A DNA stretch of 64,000 nucleotides from Branchiostoma floridae (GCF_000003815.2 NC_049986.1:24691310-24755309), one strand, 5' to 3'; shown: positions 32,851 through 42,990, numbered from the stretch's first letter. Notes: generated from the letters alone by a model not told the origin. Translations and numbers: made by a program.

Positions 32851-32957
32851 GCCCAGCTCCATGTTGAAGCGGTTCTGCACGATGTGCACGGAGCTCAGGT
32901 CCTGGTGCGACAGGTTCAGCTGCACGGGCGTGCTGGACGGCCGCAGGACAAACTCTT
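32806..32957 (-). CDS. CCNB1IP1: CCNB1IP1 (HEI10) terminal coding exon
   Basis: The acceptor TGCTTTTTTCCCTTCAG is strong. The exon enters in phase 1 (G|AA) and encodes EEFVLRPSSTPVQLN, then SHQDLSSVHIVQNRFNMEL, then GTPSKRAGGLRRGAD and a TGA at 32806-32808. The FVLRPSSTP stretch sits where vertebrate proteins have an FQFRPF-type tail motif. The last 16 or so codons lie inside the first unit of a 58-bp GC-rich tandem array that continues downstream. The present C-terminus may therefore have been reshaped by array growth, and the stop codon lies within a repeat unit. Total coding sequence over the five exons is 489 nt, exactly 163 codons with stop. No poly(A) signal could be assigned. Confidence 0.75.
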
Positions 32958-32959
32958 CT

Positions 32960-34230
32960 GAAGGGAAAAAAGCACATGTCATTGATTTTCCCAATAGATA
33001 AATCATAGACAGGTAAAGCAAAGTCATCATTTGCATACTATGTATATCATTATGAATATCTTTGCCGAAGCTACCTGTATGCCTAAAATGATGGAAATCA
33101 GTTGTTCCTTTCTTCAGTTATCATCTTTGGAATGTCTTAAGAAAAACGCCCATGCAGTTCCAAAATCAAACGTTAGGGGCTCAAACCTGCACCATCTTGC
33201 CCTGGTGTCGAAAATTATCTGCCACCAAATTGTCAAAACCATATCATGTATGAGACAAGAGATATATTGAAAAAAAATTACTATGATATAATAGTCTCAT
33301 AAATTATGCAAATGTACCCCATTTTGTATAATTATTATTTCATTTTGTACATTTTGGTCTGAGCTACCTACATACCAAAAATCATGAAAATCCATTATTC
33401 CCCTCNNNNNNNNNNNNNNNNNNNNNNNNNNNNNNNNNNNNNNNNNNNNNNNNNNNNNNNNNNNNNNNNNNNNNNNNNNNNNNNNNNNNNNNNNNNNNNN
33501 NNNNNNNNNNNNNNNNNNNNNNNNNNNNNNNNNNNNNNNNNNNNNNNNNNNNNNNNNNNNNNNNNNNNNNNNNNNNNNNNNNNNNNNNNNNNNNNNNNNN
33601 NNNNNNNNNNNNNNNNNNNNNNNNNNNNNNNNNNNNNNNNNNNNNNNNNNNNNNNNNNNNNNNNNNNNNNNNNNNNNNNNNNNNNNNNNNNNNNNNNNNN
33701 NNNNNNNNNNNNNNNNNNNNNNNNNNNNNNNNNNNNNNNNNNNNNNNNNNNNNNNNNNNTCTGCAAGAAACAGGTCTTTTATACTATAACTATGAATGAA
33801 GACAATTTCAGATGTCCAATAGGAAACGTTGTAAGACAATTCAGAGCTGAAGACAATTTGTGATTCCATCAGAAAACAAAGCTAAGGCAAAGTCAAGCTG
33901 AAGACAATTTGGATTTCCATTGACATGTAGGAGGGAGGCCACTGACGAAGGAAAGTGGATTCTTTCCGAAACGTCTGACCGTTTCAAAACCATATCCAGT
34001 TTGTTTGTTCGTTTGTTTATTTTGAAACACCTGGGTAGCCTAGTTGCTTGAGTAACTATTTTTTGATGCTGTCATTTTGTTCAGGTTGTTATAAATAATT
34101 ATTTATGTACTGTATTTACCTGGATGTCTAACCTACATCGACGTAAAATGACAGCAGGCTTGGTACAAGTCGACAACACGTCTGCAGTTAGTGTGTGCAT
34201 CGCTAGAATAAATGCATTGCTACATGAGGA
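32960..34230. other. CCNB1IP1 intron with dispersed repeats and a 354-N gap
   Basis: GAGCTACCTACATACCAAAA, ATCATGAAAATCCATTATTC at 33360 resembles 33068-33100 (a decayed unit). 33760-33910 (AACTATGAAT, TCCAATAGGAAACG) resembles 59490-59580. TTTGTTTGTTTATTTTGAAA, CACCTGGGTAGCCTAGT at 34005 resembles 61655. Confidence 0.5.
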
Positions 34231-34232
34231 GT

Positions 34233-34431
34233 AATCTATACCAGAGTCCGTTCGTTGCGAAAAAAAAGAAGACAAATTTGACACGGTATTTAGACAGCCA
34301 TAGCAGTATAACCCGCAACTCAACGAAATATCTTAATTACAGTCTCCGGCTAAGTCATGTGGTGAAATATTGCCTTCAATTTGGACAATCTCTACTTTTG
34401 TCCAGTCCGTGAAAAGATCGGGTAGAGACTA
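34233..34431. mobile_element. Degenerate TAGTCTCTACC-family element
   Basis: Starts TAATCTATACCAGAGTCCG, ends GGGTAGAGACTA; TTTGGACAATCTCTACTTTT near the right arm. No target duplication is seen. Confidence 0.5.
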
Positions 34432-34565
34432 CACCTGGGGTAGGCATCTCATGGCTATTGGGACAAGTCGATTTTTCTGATTTCTTTATAAGGACTCTAG
34501 TACTAGTAGCTACAGCAACGAAGAAAAGCCCATATTAAACTTCCCTTGTGCTATACTCTCCCTAC

Positions 34566-34672
34566 CTTGTCCTGTGGCGATAGGCATGTTGAAGCTGCTG
34601 TCATGCCCCCGGAGCGCCGCTTGGGGCGCTCTTCCCAGCTGCCCGTCGAAGCTGGAAGGCGTGATGGTTCGC
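34566..34672 (-). CDS. CCNB1IP1: CCNB1IP1 (HEI10) exon encoding C-terminal linker
   Basis: This exon is 107 nt, entered in phase 2 and left in phase 1. The acceptor is CATGCCCACAG and the donor GGACAAG|GTAGGG. The first codons complete RRTITPSSFDGQLG, corresponding to the LRNIT region that ends the coiled coil in vertebrates. The rest (APQAALRGHDSSFNMPIATGQ) is a low-conservation, glycine- and serine-containing tail, as expected for the disordered C-terminal half of the family. The order and phases with the 23-nt exon upstream and the terminal exon downstream are exact. Confidence 0.82.
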
Positions 34673-34884
34673 CTGTGGGCATGGGTGTGTGAGTCACTAG
34701 ACGCTAACAAGTGGGACAACCTATTCTCCAAGCAGATGGCTGCGTGGAAAATTACGTTTTCATGAAGTCAGATTTTTCGAACCACCACCTCGCTCTAAAG
34801 AAACTGTACGAGTTTGCTACCACAGACTGCTTGGACCAGCAGATAGGAAATAATTAATTACACGAGTTAAAAAATGACTTGTGT

Positions 34885-34976
34885 TCAAAAAGTCCTACGA
34901 CGTTCGACGCCAAAAATGTGTCCTAGGACACGCATCGCGCGTCGAACGTTGTAGGACATTTTTAGGATAAGTCAGT
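34885..34976. repeat. Inverted repeat, 24-bp arms
   Basis: AAAAAGTCCTACGACGTTCG at 34888 pairs with CGAACGTTGTAGGACATTTT at 34953. A small fold-back element in the intron. Confidence 0.75.
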
Positions 34977-35328
34977 TTTTGTCTCGTTTAAACCGGAGGG
35001 AGGGGTGTGTGTCGAAAATCAGCACCCCCATCCCCCATAAAATAAAAGCCAGCCCTGCTCAAAGTCAGCGTTACCACTAAATGTTATACAATACCACTTT
35101 TGACTTTGTTTCTGAGCCTTAACTATATCAAAACTAAGGCAAAACGAACGAAGAAGTTCTAGAGTAGACCCCCTCACCAGTTTTCAGATACGCTAAACAG
35201 CACCCTAGCGCGTAGTTTACAAATATTCTACATACATTTGGCTGTATGATTAAATTGCCATCCAGTAAAACTCATCTCATACATTCAACATTTCCCAGAG
35301 TAGACTTGTGTTTGTTGTCATTTTACCG

Positions 35329-35484
35329 CACTTTCCAAGCAGAGGTGGGTGGGGAAGATTGTGACCTTTCTACCGTATAATATCCCTCCTATTTCTTTCC
35401 ACTGTTGGCAGGGCCGGCTAAAAGAAACCGGGTTATATGATAAGAAGGTCAGAATCCTCCCCACCCACCTCTGCTCGGAGCGGA
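35329..35484. mobile_element. CTTTCCAAGCAGAGGTGGG TIR element
   Basis: The ends CTTTCCAAGCAGAGGTGGGT and ACCCACCTCTGCTCGGAG are inverted, continuing through GGGGA-AGATT / GAATCCTCCCC. Same terminal core (CCAAGCAGAGG) as the 9-bp-TSD group. Confidence 0.75.
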
Positions 35485-35489
35485 ACTTT

Positions 35490-35761
35490 AAGGTAGGTTC
35501 ACACGTGCGTATATGTTCAAGTGCATACGAGAGGTCCGAATGAAAGTCTTACCAGGCTCCACAGGTGGCTAGATGAATACTCACTCACCCACTGGATAAA
35601 TACTAGTAGTAGAAATTGTCCTTTTTAACCTTCTTGTATAGACAGATAACATGCCAAACGAGTTAGCTGGCCGAGGAGTATGGTTTGCTACCAGCAAAAT
35701 CGTTTAGGATGTCATCTGTTTATATTTTCCAACTACCTATTGAACCTGGTAGAGGCCAAGA

Positions 35762-35797
<36 letters not shown>

Positions 35798-35875
35798 GTA
35801 TGTATTTATTTATGTATGAATGTATGTATGGACCTCTTACGGACTTGAACATATACGCACGTGTGAACCCACCTT
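35490..35875. mobile_element. AAGGTGGGTTCACACGTGCG composite TIR element, copy 1
   Basis: Ends AAGGTAGGTTCACACGTGCG and CGCACGTGTGAACCCACCTT; the arms continue TATATGTTCAAGT. The inner part contains TTACCAGGCTCCACAGGT and ACCTGGTAGAGGCC. A (TC)n(TA)n tract lies at 35761-35800. Confidence 0.7.
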
Positions 35876-35956
35876 TACCGAGCAGACATCGGTCGCCAAT
35901 CGACATTTGGCCCTTAACATACACGGCATTGTTGTAGCGTGATGTTGTGTACTCAC

Positions 35957-35979
35957 CTTCTCAGTGCGTCGTACATGGA
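35957..35979 (-). CDS. CCNB1IP1: CCNB1IP1 (HEI10) 23-nt micro-exon
   Basis: The sequence reads acceptor TTTTGTTTTTTCCAG, then 23 nt, then donor GTGAGTAC, close to consensus at both ends. Translated from phase 0 it gives SMYDALR plus two bases of the next codon. This matches the GLYDSLR that follows the KLQ block in vertebrate CCNB1IP1 as I recall it. It leaves in phase 2, which the exon at 34.67 kb accepts. Without it, the exons at 38.3 and 34.7 kb would not join in frame. It is too short for ORF-based gene finding and was located by reading the intron for the missing block. Confidence 0.85.
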
Positions 35980-37910
35980 CTGGAAAAAACAAAACAGACC
36001 ACAGAGCTGAGTTAGTCACGTCCTGTATCTCACACGCTACAACGTACAAGAACAGCAGGACAATGGGCAACCGGGAACAATGGGCAGGAAAAACGCACAG
36101 GTGACGCGTCAGTGCGAACATAGGTAAGAAGTGGTCACACGAGTGCGTATTCAAGACACTATTTGAGTTCCGAAGGTCTTCTTTTGTTTAGGCAAAGTTT
36201 ACAGTTGAAAAAAAGGTCTTTTCGGTTCGATAAACAGCAAAAACAACTTCTTCCATTCCCACTTTACCTAAAAAAAGTAATAATCTCATACGACTCGAAT
36301 ACCTGGCACCCATATGACCGAATACTATGAGTGTGTGCGCGGGAAGTTTTCTGAGCGGTTTTAGAAGTTTTTGCGCGCGGTTTTGCGGACTGGTTTGGAA
36401 TCCGAATCACGCATGTGAAACGCCAGACGCGCTCCGCTCCACGGATGTGTGAAGCCGAGAGAAGACAGGTACAACATTCCCCAGTGGCAGGGCAACATTT
36501 AACAGCGGGCTAATTCAAGGGGCAGCACTTAGGCTACTGTCTGGCACCGTGACGCAACGGGCTTGTAGGAGGGTCTGCATGGGGGGATCCTGGAAACGCT
36601 TAATCAAGGGTGCTAGTAACGCTTAACGGGATAATATCGACTCGTTCTTACGACATGTTTCGTGAACGAGTCACTGGATTGTTCCATAGTGGACTGTAGT
36701 CACGGGATGTGTGGCTAAACCGGTCTGCGAACACAACTAGGATCAACTAGACGATCTGTTGTGACTGTTTGGGCTACCAGGCGTACGGATTCAAGATATG
36801 AATAATTTGTCACACAACCGTATGCTTAATGAGACGAGAAGAGCTGAAGAGATACGATTAATGGTGAATTCAGGATAACAAATAACGTGTTACGTATAAA
36901 TTAAAACAATCAGCTACGCTTCTCTGATAATTTACCGCCAACGTTGAATTAGAGCAGGTCGACTAGAATAACGGTGATTTGAAATATCTCGCTACGCCTC
37001 CCTGCAGACCCTCTCCAGACTCGTGCACCCGTCGCTTCTGACAGCCTGGCAGGTGGAACCAACACCGGCCGCCTTCCCGACGGCTACTCAGAAGGGACAT
37101 CCGACCTGGCTACAAAGTCTGGCCGTCAAGTTCATACGGGATTCGGGAAAGTTCTTAAGCCGATCAGAAATTCTAGGAGGGACTTAAGGCGATGTAGAAA
37201 CGTTTTAAGGCGATCTTGAAACTTACGGGGCTTAAGGTTATCTACAATGGTCTTAATGTGATTTATTTAGATTCAGCAAGACGGTGAAGCGTCTTAAGAT
37301 GATTTTACATCATCTCAGGACTATGTTACAGCGTCGTGTGGCTCACTGGCAGTTTTAAGGAGATGCAGTAGGTTCTTAAGGCGATTTGTCATTGTCTCAG
37401 GATGATTTAAGACGGTGTTAGGACATCGCGCAAGGCGTTAAAGCGTTCCAGGCTCTTCAAGTCGTTTTGATAGATCCTGTGGGGTCATACGGGTCACTTG
37501 ACATTCCGGCAGAGAAACAAAATGAGGATAGGACAGCATGCACCTTTTGTCAATAACAATAATGTCTTCTGCCTAAACCCATCTTCACAACACAACACAA
37601 CACAACACAGCACAGCACAACACAAAATACAATACAATTTAACAATATGTAACAAAATGAATCGGCAAATACATCATAACAAGCCATTATAAAAATGACA
37701 ACTACAGTAGACCGTAAAACGTAACCAACACTTGGATACTTGATAGTACTTTTCAACACAATAATGCCCAGATAGCCTCATTAAATTTCGCTTATAGCAG
37801 CCCGCCCAACATCCGCCGGCCTCTGCTAGGAGGGCCAGTTACAGCCCCGGACAGCAGAGTTTGCGTTACACACAGACTAGTAAAACGTAACGAACACTTG
37901 GATATTTGAC
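35980..37910. other. CCNB1IP1 intron, no gene
   Basis: A CpG-rich patch lies at 36320-36450. A (CACAA)n microsatellite lies at 37588-37640. No further exon is needed by phase between 35979 and 38298. Confidence 0.5.
37130..37410. repeat. Degenerate CTTAAGGCGAT repeat
   Basis: GGGACTTAAGGCGATGTAGA, GTTTTAAGGCGATCTTGAAA, GGGCTTAAGGTTATCTACAA, GTTCTTAAGGCGATTTGTCA recur at multiples of about 33-36 bp. An old tandem array. Confidence 0.6.
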
Positions 37911-37920
37911 AATGCTTTTT

Positions 37921-38253
37921 AAAGCTAAGGGCACAATCCGCCGTGCGTGCAATTTGTCCGTACGTTTTTTTGGGAGGCCGTGACGTCCGCCACGTATTTC
38001 TAAAAACGTTCAGGCTGTACATGGCATGCGCGTCGCCCGTCCTGGCACATGTATACGGGGGGGGGGGGGGGGGGTCGAATCCGCAGCCCGATGGCACACA
38101 AAGTTTTTCCTGTACGTTAAGTTCTACGGCGTGTCTGCTTGCTCCAAAATCCGTCGTACTTACCACTTTAAAACGAACCCCCAAACATTGCCCATGTTTT
38201 GGGCACGTAGACAGCAAGTATTTGCACGGTACGGCGGGTTGTGCCCTAAGCTT
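37921..38253. mobile_element. AAGGGCACAAYCCGCCGT MITE, copy 2
   Basis: Both terminal repeats are present: AAAGCTAAGGGCACAATCCG and CGGGTTGTGCCCTAAGCTT. Interior with a 19-G run. It lies just downstream of the CCNB1IP1 exon donor at 38298. Confidence 0.8.
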
Positions 38254-38297
38254 AACACAATAACGCCCCGAGTCCGTCTGCAGTTGTGCAGCCTGAC

Positions 38298-38389
38298 CTG
38301 AAGTTTCTGGTGCTGCCTGTTCCTCTCCATCAGCTTCTCGGACACCTCATTAAACCGCTTCTTGGTGCTCTCAAGCTCTTTGCGGTTAG
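38298..38389 (-). CDS. CCNB1IP1: CCNB1IP1 (HEI10) internal exon, coiled-coil core
   Basis: This exon is 92 nt, entered in phase 1 and left in phase 0. The acceptor is CCCCCCAG|CTAAC and the donor CTTCAG|GTCAGG. After the split codon it encodes 30 residues containing SEKLMERNRQHQKLQ, almost identical to the vertebrate CCNB1IP1 stretch I recall as SEKLMERNRQYQKLQ. This is the most diagnostic block in the window. Heptad spacing is continuous with the exon at 61.4 kb, 22.9 kb upstream on the minus strand. The upstream intron next to the acceptor has been amplified into a 109-bp tandem array at 38.39-39.54 kb. A processed pseudogene is excluded by the intact splice sites and by flanking exons in compatible phase. 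Confidence 0.92.
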
Positions 38390-38571
38390 CTGGGGGGAAG
38401 GGATCCTTGTTAGCAAACAAGCACGGAGTCTGACTTCGCGGGACTGATAGAGACTTCTAGACGACAGGTACAGATAGCACACCTGTGCACAGGTGTAACT
38501 GTGGGGAAGGGATCCTTGTTAGCAAACAAGCACGGAGTTTGACTTCGCAGCACTGATAGGGACAGGTAGCA

Positions 38572-38751
38572 TAGTCTCCAAGCAGACCCAACGGTGCCTT
38601 AGAAATAGTATCAAAGCTGGCCAGGGACTTAGTACAGCGGCACCAGGTGCCCGTTTGACTCTCTTGGCCGGCTCTCTCCCTTTGGCCGGCTATTCTCCTT
38701 TGCCAGCTTTGATACTATCTCTAAGGCACCGTTGGGTCTGCTTGGAGACTA
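38572..38751. mobile_element. TAGTCTCCAAGCAGACCC TIR element, 9-bp TSD
   Basis: Arms CAACGGTGCCTTAGAAATAG, TATCAAAGCTGGC. Perfect 9-bp duplication CAGGTAGCA at 38563-38571 and 38752-38760. It is inserted in the 109-bp array, whose period is restored when it is removed. Confidence 0.93.
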
Positions 38752-38931
38752 CAGGTAGCAGACAGGTACAGATAGCACACCTGTACACAGGTGTAACTGT
38801 GGGGAAGGGATCCGTTTTAGCAAACATGCACGGAGTCTGACTTCGCGGGACTGATATGAACAGGTAGCAGACAGGTACAGATAGCACACCTGTGCACAGG
38901 TGTAACTGTGGGGAAGGGATCCGTGTTAGGG

Positions 38932-39126
38932 TTAGGTCACAATTCCAAACCCGGGCCCGGCCGGGATGTTTTAAGAAACGAAAAATCAAACTGTATCCCT
39001 AGAAATGTGCACAAATCATGCCCATGAATCTTATTTTGACATTTTATGTATTTGTATATCTTTTATATAATTATTTTTGCCCCAAAAAGCTACCCGGCCG
39101 GGCCCCGGTTTTGAAATGTGAGCTAA
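38932..39126. mobile_element. TTAGGTCACAATTCCAAACC MITE, copy 2
   Basis: TIRs of about 40 bp (CCCGGGCCCGGCCGGG core). AT-rich middle with TTTTATGTATTTGTATATC. Confidence 0.8.
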
Positions 39127-39131
39127 GCCTT

Positions 39132-39442
39132 AAGGTGGGGTCACACGTGCGTATATATTTAAGTCCGTTTGAGGTGCGTATGAAGCTCTTAGCCTCTACC
39201 AGGCTCCACAGGTCGTTGGAAAAATAATAGAAATTGGACAAACGTAAACAGGTAACATGTCAGACGAGTTAGCTGGGTCGCTAACCATACTTCTCGGTCA
39301 GCTAACTAATCTGGCATGTTATGTTTCTATATTTGTCCAATTTGTACTATTTTTCCCGCGACCTGTGGAGCCTGGTAGAGACTAAGAGCTTCATACGCAC
39401 CTCAAACGGACTTAAATATATACGCATGTGTGAACCCACCTT
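39132..39442. mobile_element. AAGGTGGGTTCACACGTGCG composite TIR element, copy 2
   Basis: Outer arms AAGGTGGGGTCACACGTGCG, TATTTAAGTCCGTTTGAGG, GTGCGTATGAAGCTCT continue directly into an inner TAGCCTCTACCAGGCTCC arm (39190-39384). The sequence flanking the inner part is inverted, not direct, so the two units behave as one element with arms over 100 bp. Confidence 0.75.
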
Positions 39443-39540
39443 TAGCAAACATGCACGGAGTCTGACTTCATGGGACTGATAGGGACTTCAAGCGACAGGT
39501 ACAGATAGCACACCTGTGCACAGGTGTAGCTGTGGCCTTT

Positions 39541-40484
39541 CTTACCTTTACTACATGTACAAATCACCTCATAGAATTCTAAGTGACCTTTAATATTGCA
39601 GTTGTTAAAGGTTCACTTCCTGGTACTTATAATGTATACGTACATTTACTAGCTGTTTAGAATAGTTAAAGGCAGTAAAACATATCAAAAGAGAGTAGTT
39701 TCTTAGGACCAAAGTGAAATACTATTTACTCTGTACAATCGTTGTACAGGACAGTATAAAAATTACGTGATTTTAATGCATGGTTAAACATTCATAGAAG
39801 ATTCAATACTGTACAACTATGCCCCGAATATTTGAGTTGTGCTCATTCATTATTCTTGGGTCAGGCAGTGAACCCATCGTCCCTCTCTCTCTCTCTTTCT
39901 CTCTCTCTATATATAATTCATATTCAACATTCGTATCTCTTTTGCTGGGTATACATCTGTCCTGATTCTTTTCTGTTTTTAAGGTTTTCGCTAGACTCCA
40001 ATCCCTCGAGCTGTAGTCCCGCATGTTGAGTACAGCCCATTTGGTCTACCACCTGTCGTACTCACCTGAGATCTGCGTCTTCAGAGCTGAGATGTACACT
40101 GTTAAGGACATACCATTGTTCACTGGTGTGTTTTATACAACGGATAAAGAGCACACTAACCATTAAAGAGCATACAGAAACAAAAAACATTAGGCATGGT
40201 ATGTCGCTGGTTATAAGTCAATGTTTTGTGGCCAACAAAACACTAGTGCTGATCACAAAAGGTTCTGCAATACACGTTTTCAATCAGCCGGCCTTACAAT
40301 GTTAAAACTCCTGATCCTTGATAATGATATGTTTTCTATCAAACATTACCCTTCATGGTACCACGTATGTAAAACATGCAGACATTTTATCTACTAATAA
40401 TTCAAATTACTGATCCATAACGCAGACCATTATGAATGTTTTATCCCCCGTAATTACGGAAGGGTAAATATTTCCCGTGTCCCT
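39541..40484. other. Intronic stretch without genes
   Basis: A (CT)n tract at 39885-39908 followed by TATATATA. Otherwise AT-rich, with no feature. Confidence 0.4.
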
Positions 40485-41218
40485 CCGGGGGCCAGGCCGC
40501 TCGGGCACCGAAAGAGCCCAATCAGATCACGGTCCCTGGCGCACGGGCTCGGACCGGGTTATCTCAGCACGTCCCTCGGGACCTGGCCGCTCTCGCGCCA
40601 AGAGGAGCTCCATCAGATCACGGTCCCGGAGCGCACGGGCTCGGACCGGGTTATCTCAGCACGTCCCTCGGGACCTGGCCGCTCTCGCGCCGAGAGGAGC
40701 TCCATCAGATCACGGTCCCGGAGCGCACGGGCTCGGACCGGGTTATCTCAGCACGTCCCTCGGGACCTGGCCGCTCTCGCGCCGAGAGGAGCTCCATCAG
40801 ATCACGGTCCCGGAGCGCACGGGCTCGGACCGGGTTATCTCAGCACGTCCCTTGGGACCTGGCCGCTCTCGCGCCGAGAGGAGCTCCATCAGATCACGGT
40901 CCCGGAGCGCACGGGCTCGGACCGGGCTATCCCAGCACGTCCCTCGGGGCCAGGCCACTCTCGCGCCGAGAGGAGCTCCATCAGATCACGGTCCCGGAGC
41001 GCACGGGCTCGGACCGGGCTATCCCCGCACGTCCCTCGGGGCCAGGCCACTCGCGCACCGAGAGGAGCTCCATCAGATCACGTTCCCGGAGCGCACGGGC
41101 TCGGACCGGGTTATCTCAGCACGTCCCTTGGGACCTGGCCGCTCTCGCGCCGAGAGGAGCTCCATCAGATCACGGTCCCGGAGCGCACGGGGTTGGACTG
41201 CGTTATCTCCGCATTAGC
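40485..41218. repeat. 92-bp GC-rich minisatellite, ~8 copies
   Basis: CGCTCTCGCGCCGAGAGGAG, CTCCATCAGATCACGGTCCC, GGAGCGCACGGGCTCGGACC, GGGTTATCTCAGCACGTCCC, TCGGGACCTGGC. Starts at 40588 and 40680 give the 92-bp period. The 246-codon ORF across it is a consequence of lacking stops. The adjacent 100-N gap suggests the array is longer. Confidence 0.92.
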
Positions 41219-41334
41219 CGTAACATTACGCAAANNNNNNNNNNNNNNNNNNNNNNNNNNNNNNNNNNNNNNNNNNNNNNNNNNNNNNNNNNNNNNNNNN
41301 NNNNNNNNNNNNNNNNNNNNNNNNNNNNNNNNNN

Positions 41335-42460
41335 TTGAAAAACAGCTCCATAAGATTAGTGGGGACTGCGGAGAATAATCAAATTTCCAGCATTGCACAT
41401 GTAAAAGCTACGCGGCACCGAGAGAAGAAATTGGTTTGCGCCATAATCGCATTTCTTCTGAATACGTATACCCAAAAAAACTGCAATCAAATCGACAAAT
41501 GCTATGTATTTTTTTACACCAGCGATAGATAGTGTGTCTGATAGCGGTAGATAGCGTGCTTGGAAAACAGCAGAAATTGGGCGATTTAATAGCACATACC
41601 GGCTCGTCTGAATGCCGATTTCTGACGTTTTTAGCCCGCACAGAATAGTCCGGTTAAAAAGGAGATATTGCTTTGTGTGCGTGTGTGTCTTTCTGTGTGT
41701 GTTTCTGGATTTTTAAGACAGAGTAGCTCTGAGTCTGAATTCAGCTGCCGTGCGCGCCATGTGAAGGGCGCGCGCTAAAAGTGAACAGCTAGTAATCCCC
41801 GGTCCCCGCCTGATGACTCACTAGTGATGAAACTGTTAGGCAGGCTGATGCAGGAAGGTTTCAGCTAACTGGGTACCAATTTACAGAAACATTACAGAGT
41901 AAACTACCTCTTACCATGCAGATGAGCAAACTCATATCTTTTGGGGCAAAATGGTGACGGCTTCCGAATGGCGTACACGGAACAAAGGTACTGGTTAGCC
42001 TCCATCAGGACTTTATAAGGGGTTTAGAATGGCACAAGATACAATGTGTTGCAACAACTGCTATGAACACCAGAATTCGGCATAAAAAAATGAATGATAT
42101 GCCAACTCGGAGAGTCAGTCCCCCCCGGCGGGAAATGAAACCGTACGGTGGCTAAACTTCTCACTGGCAAGTTATTTCTATAGTAATAGTGGGGCAGAGA
42201 CTGGGTAATGGTTCCAGTCAGAAACCGTCGCGACTCTGCCCCAAACATCTGCTTGGAGATTCACAAATGAGAGGATATGGCGGATTTCGATAAGTGAACT
42301 CAAAACGAACATCAACGCAAACTAGGAGCAGAGAAGGGTAACTGATAATTTGTGTTTTGTTTAATTTTTTTTTCGTTGCTCGAATTCGCAGGTCTCTGTG
42401 CCGAATGTGTCGTGTTCGTGACTTAGGAGAAGTGTTCACACAGACCCAACCGATTCACAG
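41335..42460. other. Unannotated stretch
   Basis: A (TG)n-like tract at 41675-41705. ACATCTGCTTGGAGATT at 42246 is a lone end of the CCAAGCAG group. No gene. Confidence 0.35.
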
Positions 42461-42461
42461 T

Positions 42462-42990
42462 CGGCTTGACGTGAAATCTTGCTTTGGGTGGGGTTGAAGA
42501 GAATCGTACAGGTTTCTAACAAATGGCTCTTTTTGCTCAAATTCATATTTCTACCCTTAGCTACTCTTACTAGGGCTGGGTACCGGTACAGAAAATTCAG
42601 ATCCGTGTCCAGAGGCGAAATCTTATCTTGAGTGGGGTTGAAGAGAATCGTACAGGTTTCTAACAAATGGCTCTTTTTGCTCAAATTCATATTTCTACCC
42701 TTAGCTACTCTTACTAGGGCTGGGTACCGGTACAGAAAATTCAGATCCGTGTCCAGAGGCGAAATCTTATCTTGAGTGGGGTTGAAGAGAATCGTACAGG
42801 TTTCTAACAAATGGCTCTTTTTGCTCAAATTCATATTTCTACCCTTAGCTACTCTTACTAGGGCTGGGTACCGGTACAGAAAATTCAGATCCGTGTCCAG
42901 AGGCGAAATCTTATCTTGAGTGGGGTTGAAGAGAATCGTACAGGTTTCTAACAAATGGCTCTTTTTGCTCAAATTCATATTTCTACCATT
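42462..42990. repeat. 144-bp tandem array containing a hAT end
   Basis: About 3.7 units: TAGGGCTGGGTACCGGTACA, GAAAATTCAGATCCGTGTCC, AGAGGCGAAATC, GTGGGGTTGAAGAGAATCGT, ACAGGTTTCTAACAAATGGC, TTTTTGCTCAAATTCATATT. The first 40 bp of each unit is the terminus of the hAT element at 14090. The period is a multiple of 3, so a repetitive 180-codon minus ORF stays open. Confidence 0.92.

Larger units (their letters stand above)
38390..39540. repeat. 109-bp tandem array abutting a CCNB1IP1 acceptor
   Basis: Units containing GGAAGGGATCC, TTAGCAAACA, GCACGGAGTCTGACTTCG and CAGGTACAGATAGCACACCT start at the intron edge of the exon at 38389. The GGATCC markers at 38401, 38510, 38808 and 38917 are 109 bp apart once the 189 bp of inserted element plus target duplication is subtracted. 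The array is broken by TIR elements at 38572-38751, 38932-39126 and 39132-39442, then resumes at 39443. Confidence 0.88.

Noticed and set aside
32359-32961. 200-residue proline/serine-rich ORF, plus strand
   Set aside because: By-product of the 58-bp array at the CCNB1IP1 stop, antisense to the real exon.
33297-33869. Long ORFs across N-runs (also at 7416, 44930, 60261)
   Set aside because: They are open only because N codons are not read as stops.
40477-41217. 246-residue ORF in a GC-rich region
   Set aside because: It is the translation of a 92-bp tandem repeat whose period is not a multiple of three; it stays open only because the unit lacks stops in all frames used. No start context or domain.
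42436-42978. 180-residue repetitive ORF
   Set aside because: Tandem 144-bp units keep the frame open; each unit begins with a hAT terminus, so it is not a protein repeat.
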